A stretch of 64,000 nucleotides of DNA from positions 29,289-93,288 of the forward strand of contig SCNI01000012.1 of assembly GCA_005502775.1 (NCBI GenBank), given 5' to 3'. How positions within the stretch are numbered: the stretch's first letter is position 1; each line of letters starts with the position of its first letter. Source of the stretch: Microbacteriaceae bacterium 3FA27C10 (GTDB taxonomy: Bacteria > Actinomycetota > Actinomycetes > Actinomycetales > Microbacteriaceae). Shown piece by piece: positions 23,692-32,234 of the stretch. The notes beneath the pieces were generated by a model. That model saw only the letters and a list, made by a program, of their open reading frames with translations, did no database searches and had not been told where the DNA came from. A program made the translations under genes and the position numbers.

Positions 23692-24959
23692 GCGCCCCCG
23701 GCCAGGGCCGCGGCCGCGCTCGCGCCACGGCGCCCCACGACGGGATGCTCACCCAGCTCGTGCGTGCGCGGCGGATCGGCCCGCGCGCCGTCGACGCCGT
23801 GCGCATGGACATCGAGCGCGACTCCCGTCTCGGCGTGGGCTACCTCGGCATCGGCGCGGTCATCGTGGGCGTCATCATGCTCGGCCGCGGGATCATCGCG
23901 CTGGGCTGGCTCTGGCCCGCCACGGGCATCCGGCCCTTCTCGGTTCTGGGCTGGATGCTCGTGCTCGCCGCGTTCGCCGCCGCCGTGCTGCTCTCGCGGC
24001 GCAACCGCGGAATGCTGCCCCGCTGGGCCTTCGCCGCCCTCCTCGTTGTCGACGCCGGCGCGCTCGCACTCGACTACGCGGCGCTCGCCTCGGCGGGCGC
24101 GCCCGCCGACCAGCTCACCGTGGGGATCGGCGTGGGCGCCACGCTGCTGGCCTGCGTGACCTTCCGGCCGATGGCGAACATCGTGATCGCCACGATCGGC
24201 CTCACCGCGCTCTCGCTCGCGGCGCTCGTCGCCTACACCCTGCTCCAGCCCGGCGGGCCCGCTGTCGGGGTGTCGCAACTCGCCCTCACGGTGGTGCCGG
24301 TCTTCGCGGGCATCGCCGTGGTGCGCGCCTTCGGCCAGCTCGTGCAGCGCGAGCTCGACCGCACGGTCGCCGAGAGTACCATCAGCGCCCCGCGCTACGG
24401 ACTCGGCATCCTCGCCTCCTCCGAGCTCGCCCGACTCGACCTCGCCGCCGAGGAGCTGCTGCAGGATGTCGCGGGCGGACGCGCGGCGCTCCCGCTCGAC
24501 CGCGAGCTCGCGACGACCGCATCCACGCTCGCCACCGACCTGCGCCGGATGCTCGTGGCCGGCCGCCGCGAGACCTGGCTGCACCACGCCATCAGCGAGT
24601 CGGAGTACCTGGCTCCGGCGGTCACCCTCAACGACCCCGACGGGCTCGCCGGCTACCTCGACCCGCCCAAGCGCGACGGCCTGCTCTCGGCCATCTGGCT
24701 CGTCATCGACGAGTCGGGCCGCTCGAGCCCCACCATCGAGCTGACGATCGGACGCCCGGACACCACGAGTCGGCCTGCGCCAGACGATAGTATGGTGCTC
24801 CCGATAGCCATCTCGGTCGGCGGAATCACCCGCCGCCGCATCGATCCGGCTGTCTGGTCGGCCCTCGCCCGAGTCGGACCGTACTCGGTCGACGCCCGTA
24901 CGGGTCGGCTGCGAGTCAGAGTCGACGCCCATGTTGTCGTTCCGGACGCCTCGCGGTGA
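23688..24959 (+). CDS. membrane protein of unknown function between kinase and regulator
   Basis: The GTG start overlaps the kinase stop (GTGA). The 423-residue protein has a basic N-terminus, about six hydrophobic segments between residues 48 and 215, and a long soluble C-terminal part (about 225-423) rich in Arg, Asp and Leu. Its layout imitates a histidine kinase (membrane domain, linker, cytoplasmic part), but I see no phosphoacceptor His with the usual context and no ATP-binding N or G boxes. It could be a degenerate kinase or an accessory sensor that tunes the kinase. I do not recognise the family. Confidence 0.75.
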   Translation: MSAPGQGRGRARATAPHDGMLTQLVRARRIGPRAVDAVRMDIERDSRLGVGYLGIGAVIVGVIMLGRGIIALGWLWPATGIRPFSVLGWMLVLAAFAAAVLLSRRNRGMLPRWAFAALLVVDAGALALDYAALASAGAPADQLTVGIGVGATLLACVTFRPMANIVIATIGLTALSLAALVAYTLLQPGGPAVGVSQLALTVVPVFAGIAVVRAFGQLVQRELDRTVAESTISAPRYGLGILASSELARLDLAAEELLQDVAGGRAALPLDRELATTASTLATDLRRMLVAGRRETWLHHAISESEYLAPAVTLNDPDGLAGYLDPPKRDGLLSAIWLVIDESGRSSPTIELTIGRPDTTSRPAPDDSMVLPIAISVGGITRRRIDPAVWSALARVGPYSVDARTGRLRVRVDAHVVVPDASR

Positions 24960-24981
24960 GCCGGACGGAAGGAGACCCCCG

Positions 24982-25689
24982 GTGACCATCAGCCGCGAAC
25001 CGATCCGCCTGGCGATCGTCGACGACCATCGCATGCTGCTCGGCGCACTGACCGAGTGGATCCGCGGGGCTGCCGACGACATCTCCATGGTGGCCGCGGT
25101 CACCACCTGGCCCGATCTGCTCACGCACCCGGAGTTCCCGGTCGACGTGGTGCTGCTCGACCTCGATCTCAAAGACAACCTGCCGGTCTCGGTGAAGCTG
25201 CGGGCGCTGAAGTCGGCGGGCGTCAAGACCGTGCTGATGAGCACCTATTCGGAGCCCGTCGTGGTTCGCGAGGCCATCGCCGCGGGCGCCCTCGGCTACC
25301 TGGTGAAGAGCGAGGAGGCCGACATGATCGTGGAGGCCATCCGTGCCGCCTCCGCCGGCGACAGCTTCATCTCGACCGAGCTCGACCTCGCTCTCGCGGC
25401 CGACGATCTCGACTCAGCACCCCGCCTCAGCGCGCAGGAACGCCGCGTGATGGCGCTCTACGGCGGCGGCGAGCCGGTGAAACAGGTGGCGAAGGCCCTC
25501 GACATCTCGGAGGAGACGGCGAAGTCCTACCTCAAGCGCATCCGTGAGAAGTACCGCCTGGTGGGCATCGACGTGGGCACCAAGGTGGCGTTGCGCAAGC
25601 GCGCCATCCAGGACGGCCTGCTCCCCCGCGACGAGTACCGCGCGAACCAGTCGGCCGAGGACTTCGAAGACGACGTGCTGCCCGGCTGA
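24982..25689 (+). CDS. LuxR/NarL-family response regulator
   Basis: The 235-residue protein has a receiver domain with acidic pair D14-D15 (IVDDHRMLL), phosphoacceptor Asp60 (VVLLDLDL), Thr/Ser and Lys switch residues (LMSTYSEP; GYLVKSEEA), then a C-terminal LuxR helix-turn-helix (LSAQERRVMALYGGGEPVKQVAKALDISEETAKSYLKRIREKY). The GTG at 24982 follows GGAAGGAG. It should be phosphorylated by the kinase encoded two genes upstream. Target genes are unknown. Confidence 0.93.
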   Translation: MTISREPIRLAIVDDHRMLLGALTEWIRGAADDISMVAAVTTWPDLLTHPEFPVDVVLLDLDLKDNLPVSVKLRALKSAGVKTVLMSTYSEPVVVREAIAAGALGYLVKSEEADMIVEAIRAASAGDSFISTELDLALAADDLDSAPRLSAQERRVMALYGGGEPVKQVAKALDISEETAKSYLKRIREKYRLVGIDVGTKVALRKRAIQDGLLPRDEYRANQSAEDFEDDVLPG

Positions 25690-25700
25690 GCCGCCGGCAG

Positions 25701-26012
25701 CTACTCCTCGCGCTCCTGGAGCGCCTTCTCGAGGCGCTCGACCTTGCCGGTCAACTCACCGCGGTGACCGGGCCGGATATCGGCCTTCAGCACGAGCGAG
25801 ACGCGCGGACCGAACGCGGCCACCGCATCCGTCGCCCGCTTGATGACGTCGAACACCTCGTCCCACTCGCCCTCGATGGTGGTGAACATCGAGTCGGTGT
25901 GGTTCGGGAGCCCGGAGGCGCGCACCACCTCGACGGCGGCCGCCACGGCGTCGTGAACGCTAGCGTCCGGCGACGGTCCGCCGGAAGGAGCCACGGAAAA
26001 TGCCACCAGCAT
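25701..26012 (-). CDS. thiamine-binding protein, MTH1187/YkoF (DUF77) family
   Basis: The 103-residue protein begins MLVAFSVAPSGG and contains ASVHDAVAAAVEVVRASGLPNHTDSMFTTIEGEWDEVFDVIKRATDAV, the characteristic ferredoxin-like fold of the DUF77 family. Some members bind thiamine or hydroxymethylpyrimidine and are linked to thiamine uptake or salvage. Its start lies 53 nt inside the end of the upstream mannosyltransferase-like gene, so the two are probably cotranscribed. Confidence 0.88.
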   Translation of the reverse strand: MLVAFSVAPSGGPSPDASVHDAVAAAVEVVRASGLPNHTDSMFTTIEGEWDEVFDVIKRATDAVAAFGPRVSLVLKADIRPGHRGELTGKVERLEKALQEREE

Positions 26013-27309
26013 CGCTCTGCACCTCTTTCGTCGTGTTCCTACTCTTCCACAGCATGACGACGGCCATCACGAGGAGCGAGACGGTGAGCAGGTTGCGCAC
26101 GGTGAGCACCGTGAGCAGCACCGGGTCGAGCCCGATCACCCAGTCGTAGGCGATGGGGTAGATGATCTGCGTGAGGCCGCCCATCACGAACGCCACGATG
26201 GCGGGCACGAAGAACCGCCTGCCTTGGGTGGCGATGCCGAGGATGATCGGCGCGGAGAGCCACACCATGAACTGGGGTGAGCCCACCTTGTTGAACACGA
26301 TCAGCGCGGTCACCAGGGCGAGCGCGAGCGGGGGCAGCACGACGGTGGCGGATGCGCCGGAGCGCACCACGAGGAAGGCGAGCACCAGGATGGCCGCGAC
26401 GGCGACCACGAGCAGCGGCGTCATGAGCTTGGCCGCGACGCCCGAGCCGGGGCCGGCGACCTCGAAGGTGATGATCTGGCTGTCGAAGAACACCTGCGAG
26501 CGATCCCCCGCGAAGGCTAGCCACATCCAGAGCGTCGAGGCGGGCGACTCCACCTGCATCCCGCGGCCGTTCTGCTCGCTGATGAAGCTGAAGACGTTGA
26601 GTCCGGAGCCGAACGCGAAGGCGACGAGGGCCACGCCCACGAGCGTCACGACGGCGCCCACGGCGACGCGGAAGCGCCGGCGCACCGCGATGACCGCGGC
26701 GGCGACGATGGCCGCCGGCCACACCTTCACCCAGGTGGCGAGGGCGAGCAGAACGCCGGCCAGGGCCGGACGGGTGCTCACGACGAGCAGCCCGGCGATC
26801 ACGAGGTCGACGGTGAAGATGTCGATGCGGCCGAGCGAGACGGGACCGAGCAGCAACAGGAAGCCCAGCCACCACCAGGCCGCGGTGATGCGGCGGGAGG
26901 TCTCGGTGGCGTAGTCCACGACGGCGGGGTCGACGGCCTCGTCGGCGGCGCTGCCCTGCGCAGCCATCACTGGGCGGACGCGGGTGATGAGATAGGCGAA
27001 GATGGCGGCGTCGGCGAGGGTGACCATGATCATCCAGCCCACCCCGTAGAGGCCGGGGCCCAGCACCATCGAGGCCAGCATCGGCAGGAAGGCGAGGATG
27101 GGGTACACCCATGGGCCGTCGATGCCCAGGCGGAAGCCGTCGAGCGACTGCTGCACCCAGGGGAGGTACACCCCGGTCACGTCGCCGAAGGGCTCGTTGG
27201 GATTGTAGAGGCCGTCATAGCCGAGCCACAGGTGAGTCGCGAGGAACGCGCACCAGAGGACGGCTGGCATGGCCGCGAATCGTCGTACGCGTATCAGCAC
27301 GTCCGTCAT
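25960..27309 (-). CDS. polytopic membrane glycosyltransferase-like protein (GT87/DUF2029 type)
   Basis: The 449-residue protein has about ten membrane spans and an early periplasmic loop with LYNPNEPFGDVTGVYLPW. It also has a WWWLGFLLLLGPVSLGRIDIFTVDL segment, resembling polyprenyl-phosphomannose-dependent alpha-mannosyltransferases of actinobacterial lipoglycan synthesis. The exact acceptor is unknown. A longer frame continues upstream, but the membrane protein itself starts at the ATG at 27309 (MTDVLIRVRRF). The 3' end overlaps the DUF77 gene. Confidence 0.8.
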   Translation of the reverse strand: MTDVLIRVRRFAAMPAVLWCAFLATHLWLGYDGLYNPNEPFGDVTGVYLPWVQQSLDGFRLGIDGPWVYPILAFLPMLASMVLGPGLYGVGWMIMVTLADAAIFAYLITRVRPVMAAQGSAADEAVDPAVVDYATETSRRITAAWWWLGFLLLLGPVSLGRIDIFTVDLVIAGLLVVSTRPALAGVLLALATWVKVWPAAIVAAAVIAVRRRFRVAVGAVVTLVGVALVAFAFGSGLNVFSFISEQNGRGMQVESPASTLWMWLAFAGDRSQVFFDSQIITFEVAGPGSGVAAKLMTPLLVVAVAAILVLAFLVVRSGASATVVLPPLALALVTALIVFNKVGSPQFMVWLSAPIILGIATQGRRFFVPAIVAFVMGGLTQIIYPIAYDWVIGLDPVLLTVLTVRNLLTVSLLVMAVVMLWKSRNTTKEVQSDAGGIFRGSFRRTVAGR

Positions 27310-27465
27310 CCTATTCTGCGCTGTCTGAGTGTGCCGTGACCGGCGATTCAGGTGTCGCTCCGCCCACTCCCAGCCACCGACCACTTTCGCTTGCTTGACT
27401 GTAGCGCGAGCGCGCCGCTCACCCCCAGCCCCTCCCTCCCCGACCCGTCGTTCCGGAAGCCGCCT

Positions 27466-28179
27466 GTGTACAAGACCCTCAAGATCGCCGTCGTGCTGCT
27501 CGCCGGCGCGGTCGCGGTGGGCACCGTGGCGGTCGTGGCGATGCCGATCCTGGGGCGCAATCTGGCGCTCGACCCCACGGCCTCGTTGCGGCAGGTGGTT
27601 CCCACCGTCTACGACGCCCCGGCGGACGCCTCGGCCGGCCAGGCCGGCGGCTCCGCCACCTCGTGGCAGATCGCGAGCGGCTCGACCGTGGGCTACCGCC
27701 TGCCGACCCTCGGCGATTCGGAGCTGAGCGGGCACACCTCCCAGCTCAGCGGGCTCATCGTGCGCGCCGGCAGCGAGCTCACCGACGCCGAGTTCATGGT
27801 CGACCTCGCCACGCTCGTGAGCGACGACAGCCGGCAGGACGACCTGTTGCGCACCCTCGTGCTCGCGGGCGGCAACACCACGGCGACCTTCGTGCTGACC
27901 TCCCCCGTGCAGCTGTCGCCGGCGTCGGCCGGTTCGGCCGATCCGCAGGACATCCCCGCGCAGACGGTGCCGATCACCGGGGCCCTGAGCCTCCGAGGCG
28001 TCACGAACGAAGTGGACGCCGAGGTTCAGGTGCACTTCGACGAGTCGAGCGGGCACATGTCGGGCAGCATCCCGGTGGACCTGGCCTCCTACGGCATCGC
28101 GGTGCCGAGCATCGGGGTGGTCGGATTCTCGGGCACGGCGTACATCGTGGTCGACATCGTCGCGACGCTCAGCGACTGA
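27466..28179 (+). CDS. membrane-anchored YceI-family protein
   Basis: The 237-residue protein has one N-terminal span (IAVVLLAGAVAVGTVAVVAM, about 6-25) and a soluble YceI-like lipocalin fold. The fold shows WQIASGSTVGYRL near residue 66, then TDAEFMVDLATLVSDDSRQDDLLR, VPITGALSLRGVTNEVDAEVQV and the final GFSGTAYIVVDIVATL. YceI proteins bind polyisoprenoid or amide lipids. The GTG at 27466 has GGAAG 7 nt upstream; an upstream extension of the frame is Pro/Ser-rich and not conserved in character. Being divergent from a polyprenyl-dependent transferase makes lipid carriage plausible. Confidence 0.83.
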   Translation: MYKTLKIAVVLLAGAVAVGTVAVVAMPILGRNLALDPTASLRQVVPTVYDAPADASAGQAGGSATSWQIASGSTVGYRLPTLGDSELSGHTSQLSGLIVRAGSELTDAEFMVDLATLVSDDSRQDDLLRTLVLAGGNTTATFVLTSPVQLSPASAGSADPQDIPAQTVPITGALSLRGVTNEVDAEVQVHFDESSGHMSGSIPVDLASYGIAVPSIGVVGFSGTAYIVVDIVATLSD

Positions 28180-28215
28180 CTCCGCCGCGCATCCTCGCAG
28201 CGGCTGCGGCCGGGA

Positions 28216-29124
28216 TCAGTGCGCCACGCCTCCGGCCAGGCGCGCCACGATGCGAGGCACCGCTTCGGCGATGTCGAGCGCCGCGATGGGGCCTCCGTCG
28301 GCGGCACGGTCCGCCGCCCAGGCGTGCACGTAGGCGCCGGTCGCGGCGAGGGACACCAGGAGCGCGGGATCGTCGCGGATACTGTCGGCATGCGTGGCGA
28401 GCAGCGCCCCCACCACGCCCCCGAGCACGTCGCCCGAGCCCGCCGTGGCAGCCCAGCTCGAGGGCGCCTCGACGCGCGCGGCGATCCGTCCTCCGCCGTC
28501 GGCCCGGCCCAGCCGGAGCGGGGCGCAGACGTGCGTCACCCGGCCCTTGAGCAGAACGACGTGACCCGTCGCATCCGCCGCCGACGCGGCCCAGCGCTGC
28601 GGGTCGGCGTTCACCGCGGCCCGGTCGACCTCGACCCCGGCGGCGGAGAGCAGGGTCACGAGCTCGCCGGCATGCGGAGTCAGAACGGCGGGCGCAGTGA
28701 CGGCGCCCACGAGGTCGAGGGCGCCGGCGTCGATGACGAGCGGCTCGCCGCCGGCCAGGGCCGCGTCGAGGAGGCCCTTCGCCTCGTCGGTGCGACGTGC
28801 GGGGTCCATGCCGGAACCGAGGAGCCACGCCTGCACCCGGCCCGGAGCGGTGACGACCTCGGGGCGGGCGCGCAGCACGAGCTCGGCGGGAAGCCGCGGG
28901 CCGAGGTAGCGCACCATGCCCAGCCCCGTGCGCACGGCCGCCTCGACGCCGAGCACCGCGGCGCCCGGATATTCGACGGAGCCCGTCACCACGCCGAGCA
29001 CGCCCCGGGCGTACTTGTCGTCGGCCGCCCGCGGCACCGCGATGCACTGGGCGGCGGCGAGCTCGTTCCAGTCGCGCCAGTCGACGCGCTCCTCATCGGC
29101 TCCGGAGTCGGGGTAGGGGCTCAT
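28216..29124 (-). CDS. nnrD: ADP-dependent NAD(P)H-hydrate dehydratase
   Basis: The 302-residue ribokinase-fold enzyme repairs hydrated NAD(P)H. Seen: KYARGVLGVVTGSVEYPGAAVLGVEAAVRTGLGMVRY, the VLTPHAGELVTLL segment, VVLLKGRVTHV, and the nucleotide-binding TAGSGDVLGGVVGALLA. The N-terminal epimerase domain found in many NnrD fusions is absent, so the epimerase must be elsewhere. The ATG is 6 nt after TATCGT; the intervening GGAG could also act as a ribosome site. Confidence 0.93.
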   Translation of the reverse strand: MSPYPDSGADEERVDWRDWNELAAAQCIAVPRAADDKYARGVLGVVTGSVEYPGAAVLGVEAAVRTGLGMVRYLGPRLPAELVLRARPEVVTAPGRVQAWLLGSGMDPARRTDEAKGLLDAALAGGEPLVIDAGALDLVGAVTAPAVLTPHAGELVTLLSAAGVEVDRAAVNADPQRWAASAADATGHVVLLKGRVTHVCAPLRLGRADGGGRIAARVEAPSSWAATAGSGDVLGGVVGALLATHADSIRDDPALLVSLAATGAYVHAWAADRAADGGPIAALDIAEAVPRIVARLAGGVAH

Positions 29125-29130
29125 GGCTCC

Positions 29131-29136
29131 ACGATA
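29131..29136 (-). promoter_or_regulatory. -10 hexamer of nnrD (leaderless type)
   Basis: TATCGT on the minus strand ends 6 nt before the ATG at 29124. Confidence 0.4.
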
Positions 29137-29253
29137 GGCCGGTTGCCCGCGGGAGGGAGGTCCCGGACCCTGTCATCGGCGGAGCGGGGTTCCCGCCGGG
29201 GCATAATCGAAGAGCCGGCATCGATCGCCGCAGCCCCTCTCGAAAGGCCCTCC

Positions 29254-30357
29254 GTGCCCGCACCTGCGCTCTTCACGCCCCTGTCCCTGCGAGCGGTGAC
29301 CTTCCGCAACAGACTGTGGGTGGCGCCGATGTGCCAGTACTCCGCCGAGGAGCGCGACGGGATGCCCGGCGACTGGCACTTCGCCCACCTCGCGTCGTTC
29401 GCCGTCGGCGGCGCCGGACTGGTGCTGACCGAGGCCACGGCCGTCTCGCCGGAGGGCCGCATCTCCCCGCAGGACCTCGGCATCTGGAACGATGCCCAGC
29501 GCGACGCCTTCTCCCGCATCACGGCGTTCCTCACCGCGCAGGGGGCCGTGCCGGGCATCCAGCTGGCCCACGCCGGCCGCAAGGCCTCGACCTTCCGGCC
29601 GTGGAACCCCGAGCGGGGCAGCGTTCCGGCGGCCGACGGCGGCTGGCCGACGGTGGCGCCCTCGGCCGTGGCCTTCGGGGACTACGCCGTGCCCGAGGCC
29701 TTGAGCCTGGACGGCATCGCCGGCGTCGTGCGCGACTTCGCGGCCGCGACCCGCCGCGCGGTCGACGCCGGCTTCGCCGTGGTCGAGATCCACGCCGCCC
29801 ACGGCTATCTGCTGCACCAGTTCCTCTCCCCGCTCTCGAACCGGCGCGACGACGCCTACGGCGGCTCGCTCGAGAACCGTGCGCGCCTGCTGCTGGAGGT
29901 GGTGGCCGCCGTGCGCACCGAGCTCGGCGACGAACTGCCCCTGTTCGTGCGCTTCTCGGCGAGCGACTGGACCGAGGGCGGATGGGACGAGCAGCAGACC
30001 GCGGTCGTGGCCGGGTGGGCCCAGGATGCGGGAGCCGACTTCTTCGACATCTCGAGCGGCGGCAACGTGGCCGGCGCCCCCATCCCGGTCGGTCCGCTGT
30101 ACCAGGTGCCGTTCGCGGCCTCGGTGAAGCATGCCGCAGGCGTCGCCGTCTCGGCGGTCGGCCTCATCACCACGCCCGCCGAGGCCGAGGACGTCGTGGA
30201 CTCGGGACAGGCCGACGCGGTGATGCTCGCTCGCGAGCTGCTGCGCGACCCCCACTTCCCGCTCCGGGCCGCCTACGAGCTCGGGGTCGACATCGACTAC
30301 TGGCCGTCGCAGTACGAACGGGCGCGCCCGTCGTCCGGCTCGGGCCGAGCCTGGTAG
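29254..30357 (+). CDS. NADH:flavin oxidoreductase / old yellow enzyme (YqjM type)
   Basis: The 367-residue FMN enzyme reduces activated alkenes with NAD(P)H. It shows APMCQYSAEERDGMPGDWHFAHL with the Cys of the YqjM class, the QLAHAGRKAS motif, the catalytic EIHAAHGYLLHQFLSPLSNRRDDAYGGSLENRARL block and the phosphate-binding RELLRDPHFPLRAA. The GTG at 29254 is preceded by AAAGG. The length and residues fit the thermophilic-like OYE subclass. Confidence 0.95.
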   Translation: MPAPALFTPLSLRAVTFRNRLWVAPMCQYSAEERDGMPGDWHFAHLASFAVGGAGLVLTEATAVSPEGRISPQDLGIWNDAQRDAFSRITAFLTAQGAVPGIQLAHAGRKASTFRPWNPERGSVPAADGGWPTVAPSAVAFGDYAVPEALSLDGIAGVVRDFAAATRRAVDAGFAVVEIHAAHGYLLHQFLSPLSNRRDDAYGGSLENRARLLLEVVAAVRTELGDELPLFVRFSASDWTEGGWDEQQTAVVAGWAQDAGADFFDISSGGNVAGAPIPVGPLYQVPFAASVKHAAGVAVSAVGLITTPAEAEDVVDSGQADAVMLARELLRDPHFPLRAAYELGVDIDYWPSQYERARPSSGSGRAW

Positions 30358-30429
30358 GGAGCCGGAACTCATAGCCGATGCGAGTGCCTGCGCAAGGCTC
30401 CGCACAGGCGGGTCGTCCATCCTCGCCCC

Positions 30430-31113
30430 ATGAACGAATCAGACCCCACCCGCCCTCACAACGAGACTCCGACCGCCCCGGAGGCGGCAGCGCAGCCGGC
30501 CGCCGGGGATCCGGCCACGCAGACTGATCCGGCCACGCAGACCGCCGCCGTGCCGATCGCACCGACCACGCCGGTCCCCACGCCGCAGCACGACCCGTCC
30601 GCGACGACCGGCTACTACGCCCAGCCCGATCCGAACGCTCCGCCCGTGTGGGTGCCCGCTGCGGCCGGCGCCGTCCCCGGCCGGCCTGACCCGTCAGCGC
30701 CGCCGCTGTGGGTGGCCACCCCCGCCGGAGGCGTGCCCGGCCACCCCGTCCCGGGCGCCGTGCCGCCCGCTCCCCCGCGTCCGCCGCGCGCACGCCGGGG
30801 ACTCGGCGGCTGGGCCATCGCCGGCATCGCCGCGGGAGCCGTGGCGATCGCCCTCGTGCTGTTCGGCGGCGGCCTCGCCACGGGCCTCGGTATCGCCGCA
30901 TTCGGCGGCGGCACTGCCGGTGGCCCTGGCTCGAGTGAGACGCGCGGCTTCCCCGGGGACGGCCAGAGCAGAGGCGGCCAGATGGGAGACGGCCAGCCGG
31001 GCCGCGGCCAGGGCCTCCCCGGCCAGAACGGCACGGGGCCTGGCCGCGGAACCATACCCCAGCAAGGCACGGTCCCCGACCAGAGCCAGCAGGACGGCGG
31101 CACCGTCGGCTGA
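30430..31113 (+). CDS. Pro-rich membrane protein with Gly/Gln-rich extracytoplasmic tail
   Basis: The 227-residue protein has a low-complexity cytoplasmic part (1-120; Pro, Ala, Thr; two imperfect copies of a DPxAPPxWVxxxAGxVPGxP repeat), one membrane span (GWAIAGIAAGAVAIALVLFGGGLATGLGIAAF, about 127-158) and a Gly/Gln/Pro-rich tail. I do not recognise a family. Similar Pro-rich N-termini occur in many actinobacterial envelope proteins. A strong two-way hairpin follows the stop. Confidence 0.7.
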   Translation: MNESDPTRPHNETPTAPEAAAQPAAGDPATQTDPATQTAAVPIAPTTPVPTPQHDPSATTGYYAQPDPNAPPVWVPAAAGAVPGRPDPSAPPLWVATPAGGVPGHPVPGAVPPAPPRPPRARRGLGGWAIAGIAAGAVAIALVLFGGGLATGLGIAAFGGGTAGGPGSSETRGFPGDGQSRGGQMGDGQPGRGQGLPGQNGTGPGRGTIPQQGTVPDQSQQDGGTVG

Positions 31114-31140
31114 CAGGCATCCCCGCCCGCCGGCGCACGG

Positions 31141-31188
31141 GTCGCGCGAGGTGCTCCCCCTCCTGAGAGCGGGAGCACCTTGCGCGAC
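31141..31188. terminator. bidirectional hairpin terminator
   Basis: An 18-bp stem (31141-31158 with 31171-31188, one wobble) closes a 12-nt loop between two convergent genes. There is no U tract. Confidence 0.7.
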
Positions 31189-31199
31189 CTCGCTGACGC

Positions 31200-32234
31200 C
31201 TAGCGGCGCGTGGCGTCCTGCACTTCGCCCACGAGCTCCTCGATGATGTCCTCGAGGAACAGCACGCCCTTCGTCTGCCCCGACTCGGTGAAGGTGCGGG
31301 CGAGATGCCCACCCGAGCGGCGCATCGACGCCAGCGCGTCTTCGAGGTCGGTCTTCTCGAAGATCGACGGCAGCTGCCGGATGCGCTTGGCCGGAATCGG
31401 GTCGTCGAACTCGTCGTCGTCGAGGTCGATCACGTCTTTCAGATGAACGTATCCCGTCGGCAGCCCGTCGGCGTCGACGATCAGGTACCGCGAGAAGCCG
31501 TGCTTGGCGACCGCGTGCTCCACATCGGCCGGCGTCGCCCCCGGGGGAAGGCTGACCAACCCCGAGAGCGGCACCGCGACATCGGCGACGGTCTTCGCCG
31601 TGAACTCGAAGGCGGCGCTGAGCGTTCCGGTGCGGTCGGAGAGCACGCCCTCCTTGGTGGACTGCGCCACGATCGTCGACACCTCGTCGAGGGTGAAGGC
31701 ACTCGCCGCCTCGCTCTTCGGCTCCACCCGGAACAGGCGCAGCACGCCGTTCGCCGTGGAGTTGAGCGCGACGATGATCGGCCGGAACACCCGCGCGATG
31801 CCCACGAGAGGCGGCGCGAGCAGCAGCACGGCCCGGTCGGGCACCGAGAACGAGAGGTTCTTCGGCACCATCTCGCCGAACACCACGTGGAGGAACGACA
31901 CCAGCACGAGCGTGATGATGAAGCCGATCGTGCCCACGGCCTCCTCGGGAAGCCCGGTGAGATGCAGAGGCCCCTCCAGCAGATGATGGATGGCGGGCTC
32001 CGACACGTTCAGGATGAGCAGCGAGCACACGGTGATGCCGAGCTGGCTCGTCGCGAGCATCAGGGTGGCGTGCTCCATCGCCCAGAGGGCGGTCTTGGCG
32101 CTCGCCTTGCCCTGCTCGGCGAGCGGTTCGATCTGCGATCGGCGCGCCGAGATCACCGCGAACTCCGCGGCCACGAAGAAGGCGTTGCCCGCGAGCAACA
32201 CCACGAGCCAGACGATTCCGAGCCAGTCAGCCAC
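31200..32234 (-). CDS. CNNM-domain/CBS protein (HlyC/CorC family), second copy
   Basis: The 344-residue protein has an N-terminal CNNM (DUF21) membrane domain with three to four spans (1-180; NAFFVAAEFAVISARRSQIE, GEMVPKNLSFS) and then a CBS pair (about 205-335). Such proteins are linked to magnesium or cobalt export. It lacks the C-terminal CorC_HlyC domain present in its upstream paralogue. The GTG at 32234 overlaps the end of that gene by 8 nt, so the two are made together and may form a heteromer. Confidence 0.9.
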   Translation of the reverse strand: MADWLGIVWLVVLLAGNAFFVAAEFAVISARRSQIEPLAEQGKASAKTALWAMEHATLMLATSQLGITVCSLLILNVSEPAIHHLLEGPLHLTGLPEEAVGTIGFIITLVLVSFLHVVFGEMVPKNLSFSVPDRAVLLLAPPLVGIARVFRPIIVALNSTANGVLRLFRVEPKSEAASAFTLDEVSTIVAQSTKEGVLSDRTGTLSAAFEFTAKTVADVAVPLSGLVSLPPGATPADVEHAVAKHGFSRYLIVDADGLPTGYVHLKDVIDLDDDEFDDPIPAKRIRQLPSIFEKTDLEDALASMRRSGGHLARTFTESGQTKGVLFLEDIIEELVGEVQDATRR

